A stretch of 64,000 nucleotides of DNA from positions 2,578,001 to 2,642,000 of the forward strand of contig JADJRG010000013.1 in assembly GCA_016712315.1 (NCBI GenBank). The letters are read 5' to 3'. The position numbers and the translations under genes are program-made. The stretch is from Nannocystis sp. Its GTDB lineage: Bacteria > Myxococcota_A > Polyangia > Nannocystales > Nannocystaceae. The notes beneath the pieces were generated by a model. The model was not told where the DNA came from. It saw only the letters and a list, made by a program, of their open reading frames with translations, and made no database searches. Shown here one piece after another: positions 24,356-32,344 of the stretch (position 1 is its first letter; each line of letters begins with the position of its first letter).

Positions 24356-26284
24356 GTGACCGAGCCTCGCGCCCCCGAAGCCCAACTCGCCGTGGAGCCG
24401 CCGACCGACTGGAGCGAGGTCGCCGCGCGCGAGCTCGGCGGGGCGTCCCTCGATCGCCTGACCTCTAGGACACGCGATGGGATCGCGGTCGCGCCGCTCT
24501 ACACGCCCGCGGACAAGCCGGGCGATCACGACCTGGAGGCGCCGCCGGGGGTGAGCCCCTTCGTCCGCGGCGCCCGCTCGCCGGCCTCGGGGGGGGGGTG
24601 GCTGATCCGACAGGTGATCGATGATCCCGACCCGAATCGCGCGGCGGCGGCGGCTCGCCTCGCGCGCTCACAGGGCGCTGATTCGCTGTGGATCCGCGTC
24701 GATGAGGCCTCCGCGGCGGGTTTCGCCGGTAGCCACGGGGAGGGGCGCCCCGGCGTCGTGCTGCGCGGCGAGGAGGACCTCGCCGCGCTGCTCGAGGGCG
24801 TGGAGCTCGGCGCGCGGCCGGTGTTTGAGGCGGGCGCGCTGGGCCCTAGGATCGCGGCGGCGGCGCTCGATCGCGCGCGCGCGCGCGGCGACGATCTCGC
24901 GGGGTTGGAGTTGACCGTCGGCTGCGATCCGCTGGGCGCGCTGGCCCGGTATGGCGGGCTCGCCGTCGATCTCGAGCGCGCGTTCGCCGAGCTAGCGGCG
25001 CTCTTCTCCGCGGTCCCGGCGGTCGCGCCGCGCGTTCGCTTGGCGCTGGTGTCTTCGATCCACTACGCCGACGCGGGGGCGACGGCGAGCGAGGAGCTAG
25101 CGCTGCTGATCGCGAGCGGCGTCGAGCTGCTCGATCGCCTCGGCGCGGCCGGCCTGAGCGCGTCGACGGTGGCGCCGCGGATCTTGTTCGCGATGTCGGT
25201 CGGCCGCGATCTCTTCGGCGAGCTCGCCAAGCTGCGCGCGGCCCGGCTGCTGTGGGCGCGCGTGGTGCTGGCGCTCGGCGGCGACGCGCAGGCTGGAGCC
25301 GCGGCGCTCCACGTGGAGGGCGCTTGGCGCGAGCTGACCCGCGTCGATCCGTGGGTGAACTTGATCCGCGGCGCGGCGGCGGGGCTGGTGGGCGCGCTCG
25401 GGGGCGTCGAGAGCGCGGCGACGCACGCCTTCACCGCCGTCGACGGGCCCGACGAGGACGCGCGCCGCTGGGCCGTGAATACGCAGCTGATCTTGCGCGA
25501 GGAGGCGCACCTCGGCCGCGCGCTGGATCCGGCGGGTGGCGCTTGGTACGTCGAGGCGCTCACGGATCAGCTCGCGCGGGCGGCTTGGACGCGCGTGCGC
25601 GAGCTGCTGGCCGCGGGCGGCGTGGCGGCGGAGCTGCGCAGCGGGGCGATCCAGGCGCGCTTGGCCGATCAGGCGGCCGCCCAGGCGCAGGCGGCCGCGC
25701 AGGTGCGTGAGCCGCTGACCGGGGTGAGCCGCTTCCCAGCGCTTGATGAGGCGATCCCGCCGGTGGCGCCGCGTCGCGCGGTCGGGCTGCGCGACCCCGT
25801 CGACCGGTCGCGTGAGCGCGAGGGCGCCGCGGAGCGGGCGACCCCGCTGCCGCGCGCGCGCCTCGCCGCGGGGTTTGAGGCGCTCCGCGCGGAGCCGCCC
25901 GTGGTCGCGCGCCTGCTCGTCGTCGGCGAGCGGGCGGGCCTGCGCGCGCGCGTTGATTTTGTGCGCGGCTTGCTGGCGAGCGGCGGGATCGCGTGCCCTG
26001 GAGATCTCGTGCATGCGGACGCCGAGGCCGCGCTGGCTGACTACCTCGCCGCGCCGGCCGGCCTCGTGGTGCTCTGCGCCGCCGACGCCGATTATGCGGC
26101 GCTGGTCGCCCGGTTGGTGGCGCCGCTGCGCGCCTCGGGGGCGCAGGTCGTCGCGCTGGCGGGCCGGCCTCGCGAGGAGGCGCCGGCGCTGCGGGCCGCG
26201 GGCGTCGATCTCTTCCTGCACCTCGGCTGCGACGTGATCGCGGCGATCAGGGCGCTGCGTGATCGCCTCGGCGCCGCGCGCTGA
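24356..26284 (+). CDS. mutA: Methylmalonyl-CoA mutase, small (beta) subunit
   Basis: A 642-residue small subunit of the heterodimeric B12-dependent mutase that interconverts methylmalonyl-CoA and succinyl-CoA. The N-terminal TIM-barrel-like domain contains SIHYADAGATASEELA, MSVGRDLFGELAKLRAARLLW and the NTQLILREEAHLGRALDPAGG stretch. The C-terminal cobalamin-like domain has lost the DxHxxG cobalt-ligand motif, as expected for this non-catalytic subunit. The start was set at the GTG at 24356, which begins the family N-terminus (DWSEVAAREL); the frame is open far upstream only as a shadow of the opposite gene. It is followed after 48 bp by mutB. Confidence 0.92.
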   Translation: MTEPRAPEAQLAVEPPTDWSEVAARELGGASLDRLTSRTRDGIAVAPLYTPADKPGDHDLEAPPGVSPFVRGARSPASGGGWLIRQVIDDPDPNRAAAAARLARSQGADSLWIRVDEASAAGFAGSHGEGRPGVVLRGEEDLAALLEGVELGARPVFEAGALGPRIAAAALDRARARGDDLAGLELTVGCDPLGALARYGGLAVDLERAFAELAALFSAVPAVAPRVRLALVSSIHYADAGATASEELALLIASGVELLDRLGAAGLSASTVAPRILFAMSVGRDLFGELAKLRAARLLWARVVLALGGDAQAGAAALHVEGAWRELTRVDPWVNLIRGAAAGLVGALGGVESAATHAFTAVDGPDEDARRWAVNTQLILREEAHLGRALDPAGGAWYVEALTDQLARAAWTRVRELLAAGGVAAELRSGAIQARLADQAAAQAQAAAQVREPLTGVSRFPALDEAIPPVAPRRAVGLRDPVDRSREREGAAERATPLPRARLAAGFEALRAEPPVVARLLVVGERAGLRARVDFVRGLLASGGIACPGDLVHADAEAALADYLAAPAGLVVLCAADADYAALVARLVAPLRASGAQVVALAGRPREEAPALRAAGVDLFLHLGCDVIAAIRALRDRLGAAR

Positions 26285-26332
26285 GGTGAGCGGCTCCCGA
26301 ACCTGTCCTGACCGACCGAAGAAGCGCACGAG

Positions 26333-28513
26333 ATGACCCAGCGAGCCCTCCACCCCCTCCAAAGCCTCGACTACGCCGCGCTCGCCGCGCGCGCCCGGGC
26401 GGCGACGCCCGCCGCGACGGCGCCGGTTCTACCTGACCCTTGGGACACGCCCGAGGGGATCTCGATCCCGGCGCTGCGCGGGCCCGCGGATCTCGCGTGC
26501 GCCCCCGAGCTCGCGAGCTCGCCCGGCCTGCCGCCGTACCTGCGCGGGCCCTACGCGACGATGTACACGCGGCGGCCGTGGACGATCCGCCAGTACGCCG
26601 GGTTCTCGACGGCGGAGGAGAGCAACGCGTTCTACCGGCGTAACCTGGCGGAGGGGCAGAAGGGGCTGTCGATCGCCTTCGATCTGGCGACCCACCGCGG
26701 CTACGACTCGGACCACCCGCGGGTGGTCGGTGATGTGGGGATGGCGGGGGTCGCGATCGACTCGATCCTCGACATGCGGATCCTCTTCGAGTCGATCCCG
26801 CTCGATCAGATCTCTGTGTCGATGACGATGAACGGCGCGGTGCTGCCGATCATGGCGCTCTATATCGTCGCGGCGGAGGAGCAGGGGGTGCGGACGGAGC
26901 AGCTCAGCGGGACCATTCAGAACGACATCCTGAAGGAGTTCATGGTCCGCAACACGTACATCTATCCGCCGGCGCCGTCGCTGCGGATCATCGGCGATAT
27001 CTTCTCATACACCGCCGCGAAGGCGCCGCGCTTCAACTCGATCTCGGTGTCGGGGTATCACATGCAAGAGGCGGGGGCGACCGCCGACATCGAGCTCGCG
27101 TATACGCTGGCGGACGGGCTCGAGTACGTGCGTACGGGCCAGGCGGCGGGGCTAGAGGTCGACGCGTTCGCGCCGCGGATCTCGTTCTTCTTCGGGATCG
27201 GTATGCACCTGATGATGGAGGTCGCGAAGCTGCGGGCGGCGCGGCTGCTCTGGTCGGGGCTGATGCGCCGCGTCGGCGCGCGCTCGCCGAGGTCCTTGGC
27301 GCTGCGCACCCACTGTCAGACCTCGGGCTGGAGCTTGGCCGCGCAAGACCCGTACAACAACGTCGCGCGGACGGCGATCGAGGCGCTGGCGGCGGTGCTC
27401 GGGGGGACGCAGTCGCTGCACACCAACGCGTTCGATGAGGCGCTGGCGCTGCCCAGCGTCGCGTCGGCGCGGATCGCCCGCAACACGCAGATCTATTGGC
27501 AGGAGGAGGCCGGGATCTGTAGGGTCGTCGATCCGCTCGGCGGCGCGTATCACCTCGAGAGGTTGACGTATGACCTGGCCCAAAAGGCAGGCTCGTTGAT
27601 CGACGAGATCGAGGCGATGGGGGGGATGGCGCGGGCGATCGAGGCGGGGCTGCCGAAGCTGCGGATCGAGGAGGCGGCCGCGCGGACGCAGGCGAGGATC
27701 GACAGCGGCGCGCAGGCGGTGATCGGCGTGAACCGCCAGCGGGCGCCGCAGGAGCCGGCGATCCGGGTGCTGAGGGTCGATAACAGGGCGGTGCGTGAGG
27801 CCCAGCTCGCGCGCCTCGCTCAGCTGCGCCGCGAGCGTGATCCGGCGGCGGTGGCGGCGGCGCTCGCGGCGCTGACGGCCTGCGCGGCCGGGGCGCCGGG
27901 GAACCTGCTCGAGCTGGCGGTGGTGGCCGCTCGCGCGAAGGCGACGGTGGGCGAGATCAGCGGGGCGCTGGAGGCGGTCTGGGGCAGGCACAAGGCGGTG
28001 ACCCAGACGCTCTCGGGGGTGTACGCTGCGGCCGTGCAGGGCCAAGAGGACGCGCTCCGGCTGCAAGCGCTGACGCGCTCGTTCGCCGCGGCTGAGGGCC
28101 GGCGGCCGCGCCTGCTGGTCGCGAAGATGGGCCAAGACGGCCACGACCGCGGCGCGAAGGTGATCGCGACCGCGTTCGCCGACATGGGCTTCGACGTCGA
28201 CATCGGCCCGCTCTTCCAGACCCCCGAGGAGACCGCGATGCAGGCGGTGGAGAACGACGTGCACGTGGTCGGCGTCTCGAGCCTCGCCGCCGGCCACCTC
28301 ACGCTGGTGCCGGCGCTCCAGGCGGAGCTGCGCCGCCTCGGCCGCGCGGACATCTTGGTGGTGGTCGGCGGGGTGATCCCGCCTGCGGACGGACCTGTCC
28401 TCGAGGCCATGGGAGTGGCGGCGGTGTTCGGGCCAGGGACGGTGCTGACGAGCGCGGCGGAGCGGGTCGTGCGGATGATCGCCGCGGCGCTGGGGCTGGA
28501 GCTCGACGTATGA
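26333..28513 (+). CDS. mutB: Methylmalonyl-CoA mutase, large (alpha) subunit
   Basis: A 726-residue catalytic subunit. The barrel has TMYTRRPWTIRQYAGFSTAE, NAFYRRNLAEGQKGLS and FDLATHRGYDSDH, then SVSGYHMQEAGATADIELA and RTHCQTSGWSLAAQDPYNN. The C-terminal B12 domain carries the base-off cobalamin motif GQDGHDRGAKVI (DxHxxG) with SSLAAGH and VVVGGVIP. All catalytic elements appear intact. With mutA it would convert propionyl-CoA-derived methylmalonyl-CoA to succinyl-CoA. Its stop overlaps the start of an Hsp70-like gene (ATGA), in the place where a MeaB-type GTPase chaperone is often found. Confidence 0.97.
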   Translation: MTQRALHPLQSLDYAALAARARAATPAATAPVLPDPWDTPEGISIPALRGPADLACAPELASSPGLPPYLRGPYATMYTRRPWTIRQYAGFSTAEESNAFYRRNLAEGQKGLSIAFDLATHRGYDSDHPRVVGDVGMAGVAIDSILDMRILFESIPLDQISVSMTMNGAVLPIMALYIVAAEEQGVRTEQLSGTIQNDILKEFMVRNTYIYPPAPSLRIIGDIFSYTAAKAPRFNSISVSGYHMQEAGATADIELAYTLADGLEYVRTGQAAGLEVDAFAPRISFFFGIGMHLMMEVAKLRAARLLWSGLMRRVGARSPRSLALRTHCQTSGWSLAAQDPYNNVARTAIEALAAVLGGTQSLHTNAFDEALALPSVASARIARNTQIYWQEEAGICRVVDPLGGAYHLERLTYDLAQKAGSLIDEIEAMGGMARAIEAGLPKLRIEEAAARTQARIDSGAQAVIGVNRQRAPQEPAIRVLRVDNRAVREAQLARLAQLRRERDPAAVAAALAALTACAAGAPGNLLELAVVAARAKATVGEISGALEAVWGRHKAVTQTLSGVYAAAVQGQEDALRLQALTRSFAAAEGRRPRLLVAKMGQDGHDRGAKVIATAFADMGFDVDIGPLFQTPEETAMQAVENDVHVVGVSSLAAGHLTLVPALQAELRRLGRADILVVVGGVIPPADGPVLEAMGVAAVFGPGTVLTSAAERVVRMIAAALGLELDV

Positions 28514-30402
28514 CGCGCGCCGTCGCGATCGATCTCGGCGCCGCGTGGGCGACGCTCGCGCTGAGCGACGGCGAGCGCTCGGCGGTGCTCTGTCGCGGTA
28601 AGTCGCCGCTGCGGATCCCGGCGGTGGTCGGCCGCGAGGGCGACGGTGAGCTCTTCGTCGGCGATCGCGCGCGCCGCCGCGCGATCACCTGGCCGCGCGG
28701 CGTCGCGCCGGGGATCGCGAGCGCGCTGGGTCGCCGGGTCGACGAGCTGGACGCGGCGCTGTGGTCGCCGTTGGCGCTCGTCCGCGGGGAGCGCGGCGAT
28801 CTGCGCGTGCGCCTCGGTGACCGGATCTTCGCGGCGCCGAGCCTCGCCGCGGCGCTGCTGCTCGAGCTGCGGCATCAGGCCGAAGATCTCCTCGGGGGGG
28901 CGTTGGGCCCGGTGGTGCTGACGGCGCCGGCGCACGCGGGAGACGCAGGGCGCCGGGCGCTGGGCCACGCGGCCGCGATCGCGGGGCTCGACCTGCTGCG
29001 CTTGGTCCACGCGACCACGGCGGCGGCGTTTTTTTATCGGGTCGATCGCCCGCCGATCGACGATGAGGTGATCGCGGTCTGTGATCTGGGGGCGGGGCGC
29101 TTCGACGCGGCGGTGGTCGAGGTGCGTGAGGCCGGGATCGAGGTGCTGGCGAGCCGTGGGGTCGATGACGTCGGCGGCGCGGCGATGGACGCCAGGCTGG
29201 TCGAGTGGTTGTTAGAGGCGGCGGCGGAGCAGGCTGGTGCGGCTGCGTGCGCAGATCCGACCGTGCTTGTGCGCCTGCGCGACGCGGCCGAGAAGGCCCG
29301 AATTACGCTCTCAGGCGCCCGTGAGGCGGTGGTGACGCTGCCGTTCCTCTACGCCGACGAGGTGGGGCCGAAGCACCTGCAGGCGCGGCTGACTCAGGCG
29401 AAGATGGAGGCGCTGGTGCAGGGGCCGATCGATCGCTGCGTCGACGCGCTCCAGCGGGCGCTCGCCGACGTCGGCCGAGAGGCGACGAGCCTCCGCGAGA
29501 TCGTGCTGATCGGCGGCGCGGCGCGGATGCCTGTGTTTCAGGATCGGGTGGAGGCGCTGCTGCGCCGCCCGCCGATGACCCGCTACCTCGGCGCGGGTGA
29601 TGTGGTCGCCCGCGGCGCGGCCTTGGTCGCGGCGGCGCTGCGCGGCGAGGGGTCGCTGCAGGTGATCGATCTCTGCGGCCGCGAGCTGCTGCTCTCCCGC
29701 GACGGCGCGGAGCCGGAGCTGTTGCTGCCGCGCACGGCCGCCTTGCCGACGAGCCACACGGAGCTGATCGAGTCGACGAACGAGGCCACGTCGGCTCGCT
29801 TCAGCGTGATCGAGGGGGCGACCGCGGGGCGCTTGGTCGCCGAGTGCGAGCTGAGCGGCCGCCCGGCGGTCGACGTGACGTTTGCGCTCGATGCGAGCGG
29901 TCGGCTCAGCCTCGAGCACCGCCAGTGGGCGCGCGGGAAGGAGGCGACGCTGACGGTGCGGTCGCGGTGCGGGCTCGGCGAGGAGGAGGCGGCCGCCTTG
30001 ATCGCGCAGGCGCGCGAGCTCGAGGAGCACCGCCTCCGCCAGGCGCGCGCGCAAGGGCTGCAGCAGCGCCTGGCCGGGTGGATCGAGCGCGGTGAGCGGG
30101 CGCTGACCGATCTCGGCGAAGGGGTCGCGGCGGGGGTGCGCGAGCGCCTCGCGGGGGCGCTGCAGCAGGCGCGTGAGGCCCGCGTGGTCGACTCGCTCGA
30201 GGGCCTCGAGATCGCCGACGGCGCGCTCGAGGCGGTGACCGCGGAGCTGCCACCAGCGCTGCAGCTGCTGCTGCGTGGGCCGGCGCCGGCGGTCGTGTCC
30301 GCGCCCGATCCGCTGGGGCCGGCGCCGCTGGTCAAGATCAACCGGAGCGCGCGCGCCACGGAGGAGGAGCTCGAGGCCGAGGCGGTCGCCGAGGAGCCCT
30401 AG
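28510..30402 (+). CDS. Degenerate Hsp70/DnaK-family protein
   Basis: A 630-residue protein with the DnaK layout: actin-like ATPase domain (about 1-375), beta-sandwich region (about 385-490) and helical lid with an acidic tail. Hsp70 landmarks are recognisable but altered. The phosphate-1 loop is AIDLGAAWAT instead of IDLGTTNS. Phosphate-2 is CDLGAGRFD, with Arg at the position of the catalytic Thr. The ATPase Lys equivalent to DnaK Lys70 is Ala in GIASALGRR. IGGAARMP replaces IGGSTRMP. ATP hydrolysis is probably weak or absent. It is co-translated with methylmalonyl-CoA mutase (ATGA overlap), so it may fold, load or reactivate that B12 enzyme. It could instead be a free-standing Hsp70 paralogue. 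Confidence 0.85.
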   Translation: MTRAVAIDLGAAWATLALSDGERSAVLCRGKSPLRIPAVVGREGDGELFVGDRARRRAITWPRGVAPGIASALGRRVDELDAALWSPLALVRGERGDLRVRLGDRIFAAPSLAAALLLELRHQAEDLLGGALGPVVLTAPAHAGDAGRRALGHAAAIAGLDLLRLVHATTAAAFFYRVDRPPIDDEVIAVCDLGAGRFDAAVVEVREAGIEVLASRGVDDVGGAAMDARLVEWLLEAAAEQAGAAACADPTVLVRLRDAAEKARITLSGAREAVVTLPFLYADEVGPKHLQARLTQAKMEALVQGPIDRCVDALQRALADVGREATSLREIVLIGGAARMPVFQDRVEALLRRPPMTRYLGAGDVVARGAALVAAALRGEGSLQVIDLCGRELLLSRDGAEPELLLPRTAALPTSHTELIESTNEATSARFSVIEGATAGRLVAECELSGRPAVDVTFALDASGRLSLEHRQWARGKEATLTVRSRCGLGEEEAAALIAQARELEEHRLRQARAQGLQQRLAGWIERGERALTDLGEGVAAGVRERLAGALQQAREARVVDSLEGLEIADGALEAVTAELPPALQLLLRGPAPAVVSAPDPLGPAPLVKINRSARATEEELEAEAVAEEP

Positions 30403-31097
30403 CGGGTCCGCGCCCACGCGAGCGCTCCGCTCACTTGTGCGTGCGCGTCGGCCTCGATCACCTCGCCGTGGGCGGGGACGAGGCGCTCGAAGGGCAGGGC
30501 GAGGAGGGCGCGGATCGAGGCGGCGGCGGCGGCTCGGTCGCGGATCATCGCGCGGAGGAGGCGGCTCTGACGGACCCCGCCGAGCGCGCCGACCATCCAG
30601 AGGATCAGCGCGGTGCGCAGGTTCGGCGCGGTTCGTAGGGCGAAGACGAGATCGGCGACGATGAGGGTCGCGGTGGGTCTGTGGAAGAAGATCGACTCAG
30701 CGAGCCCCGGCGCGCCGTCGATCGCGATCTCCTCGATCACGCCGCCCCAGCTCGGCGGCGCTCGTCCGGCGAGCTGGTGGTCGATCCGGAGTTCGGGGCG
30801 CTTGTCCGAGAGGCCAGGCGGCGCCCACGTGTGAGCCTCGGGCCAGCGCTGCTGTGCTGGCCCTAAGTACAGGTGGTGGAGGAGGTTGGGGGCGACGAGG
30901 TGGCGCACGGGGCCGAGGGCGTCGAGCTGGGCGGCGAGCGCGTCGTCGATGGGGACCACCGAGTGCAGCCACAGCGCGCCGTCGGGGAGCCGGAGCACGC
31001 TCATGCGGGTGTCCATGCGCCAACCGCCGGGCATTCGTTGGGGGTGATCGACGATCCAGAGGTCTTGTCGGGCGATTTGTTTGAGCTCGGATGACAT
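30399..31097 (-). CDS. DUF4336-like protein (metallo-beta-lactamase-type fold)
   Basis: A 232-residue soluble protein resembling the DUF4336 family. Visible landmarks are the N-terminal DLWIVDHPQRM, LWLHSVVPID, HLVAPNLLHHLYLGPAQQRWP and the late VPAHGEVIE. The His/Asp pattern recalls a metallo-hydrolase fold, but the canonical HxHxDH motif is missing, so catalytic activity is uncertain. It is divergently transcribed from a MarR-type regulator across an 80-bp gap with a palindrome, and is a likely target of that regulator. The 3' end overlaps the Hsp70-like gene by 4 bases. Confidence 0.72.
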   Translation of the reverse strand: MSSELKQIARQDLWIVDHPQRMPGGWRMDTRMSVLRLPDGALWLHSVVPIDDALAAQLDALGPVRHLVAPNLLHHLYLGPAQQRWPEAHTWAPPGLSDKRPELRIDHQLAGRAPPSWGGVIEEIAIDGAPGLAESIFFHRPTATLIVADLVFALRTAPNLRTALILWMVGALGGVRQSRLLRAMIRDRAAAAASIRALLALPFERLVPAHGEVIEADAHAQVSGALAWARTR

Positions 31098-31129
31098 ACG
31101 CGCGGCTCCCAGCGGAGGTCGTGGAGATG

Positions 31130-31145
31130 GTCAATGATGATTGAC
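31130..31145. promoter_or_regulatory. Probable MarR operator (GTCAAT-N4-ATTGAC)
   Basis: A perfect 6-bp inverted repeat with a 4-bp spacer lies between the divergent DUF4336-like and MarR-type genes. Position, size and symmetry fit an autoregulatory MarR-family site. Confidence 0.6.
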
Positions 31146-31174
31146 GAATATTACCGTGGTATCGTCAAGCGCTC

Positions 31175-31669
31175 TTGACCGTCCCGGACACCGATGCGCT
31201 CGCGCGGGCCCGCGCGGCTTCGCTCTTGCAACTGGTGATGCGCCTCGGCCGCTTGGCCGATGAAGAGGCGGTGCGCCGGGTCGCGGGCGCCAGTGAGGGG
31301 GGGATCCGCTTGCGCACCGCGCATACGCGGCTGTTCCCGCACGTCGCGCTGGAAGGAGGGACGCGGCCGACGGAGTTGGCGCGGCGCCTGGGGGTGAGTA
31401 AGCAGGCGATCGGGCCGCTGGTCGAGGAACTGGTGGCGATGGGCGTTTTTGAGCGGATCCCCGATCCGGACGATCGGCGGGCGCTGCGGATCTGCTGGAG
31501 CGCGCGCGGCCGCGCGGCGATGCTCGACGGGCTCGCGGTCCTGGGAGGGCTCGAGCAGGAGCTGGCGGCGGTCCTCGGCGGTGAGGCGATCTCGGCGTTG
31601 AAGTCGCTGCTGACGCGCGCGGTGGCGGTCGCGGAGCGGTGGCGGCCCTCGGCGAGCGAGGAGCCCTGA
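31175..31669 (+). CDS. MarR-family transcriptional regulator
   Basis: A 164-residue winged-helix repressor. The recognition region is RPTELARRLGVSKQAIGPLVEELVAMGVFERIPDPDDRRALR at about residues 60-102, where DPDDRRA forms the wing, flanked by dimerisation helices. MarR proteins usually bind palindromes in their own divergent promoter and let go when a small phenolic or oxidised ligand binds. The 16-bp inverted repeat at 31130-31145 is the obvious site. The start is TTG at 31175; no ATG or GTG fits the family N-terminus better. The divergent neighbour is the DUF4336-like gene. Confidence 0.88.
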   Translation: MTVPDTDALARARAASLLQLVMRLGRLADEEAVRRVAGASEGGIRLRTAHTRLFPHVALEGGTRPTELARRLGVSKQAIGPLVEELVAMGVFERIPDPDDRRALRICWSARGRAAMLDGLAVLGGLEQELAAVLGGEAISALKSLLTRAVAVAERWRPSASEEP

Positions 31670-31707
31670 ACGAGCGCTGGCCGCTGGCCGCGGGGCCGAG
31701 CGCCTGC

Positions 31708-31713
31708 TACCAC
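31708..31713 (+). promoter_or_regulatory. Predicted -10 element (TACCAC)
   Basis: TACCAC (or ACCACT one base on) ends 7 nt before the GTG at 31721 with no Shine-Dalgarno, matching the leaderless pattern of other genes here. Confidence 0.25.
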
Positions 31714-31720
31714 TGCGGCC

Positions 31721-32287
31721 GTGTTGGGTCGCCTTCGTCTCACCTGCGCGCTCTTCGTGGTCGCGAGCGTACAGCTCGCGTGCAGCGCACCCGGCGCGCC
31801 GGCGGTCGTCGAGGTCGGCGTGGCGGCGCCGAAGAAGAGCGATGGAGCGGGCGCGGAGCCGTTGGTGGGGTACGACCTGCGGCGCCTGCGTCCGCGCGCC
31901 GAGGAGCCGCTGGCGGCGATGTTCGACCGCCTACGCCAGCAGGCGGTCGGCGAGGGTAAGCGGGCGATGGTGCTGTTCAGCGCCGATTGGTGTGAGCCGT
32001 GCCGACGCCTGGACGCGGAGCTCGGCAACCTCCAGCCGCGCGCGGCGATCGGTGACGTGCGGATCTTTGAGCTCAAGGAGGAGGACTGGCAGGGGGCGAC
32101 GCGCATGGACGAGTTCAACGGCCTGCGGCGCCGCTGGTACGAAAAGCTCGGCTCCTATCCGGTGCTGCTGCTGCTCGACGCGGAGGGGGCCAAGGTCGAG
32201 GAGATGAAGGAGGCGATCGAGCGCCTGGAGGGGGCTGGGGTCGAGGCGACTTTGGCGAATTGGCTGGCCGGCGCCGCGGCGTCGTAG
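31721..32287 (+). CDS. Thioredoxin-fold lipoprotein
   Basis: A 188-residue exported protein. The signal segment ends at VQLAC (about residue 21), a probable lipid-attachment Cys. After a short linker, residues about 60-185 form a thioredoxin-like domain with the redox motif DWCEPCRRLD and the cis-Pro region SYPVLLLLD. It resembles the periplasmic DsbD gamma-domain/thioredoxin-7 group, so it may reduce or isomerise disulfides in envelope proteins. The GTG start is supported by the signal peptide beginning there. It lies upstream of an L,D-transpeptidase gene on the same strand. Confidence 0.82.
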   Translation: MLGRLRLTCALFVVASVQLACSAPGAPAVVEVGVAAPKKSDGAGAEPLVGYDLRRLRPRAEEPLAAMFDRLRQQAVGEGKRAMVLFSADWCEPCRRLDAELGNLQPRAAIGDVRIFELKEEDWQGATRMDEFNGLRRRWYEKLGSYPVLLLLDAEGAKVEEMKEAIERLEGAGVEATLANWLAGAAAS

Positions 32288-32326
32288 GTGCCCGGCGGCG
32301 CCGGAATCTTCCCCGATCGCGGGACG

Positions 32327-32332
32327 TAGGCT
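32327..32332 (+). promoter_or_regulatory. Possible -10 element (TAGGCT)
   Basis: TAGGCT ends 12 nt before the ATG at 32345, giving a leader of at most about 5 nt. Confidence 0.25.
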
Positions 32333-32344
32333 ACACACTCCGCC

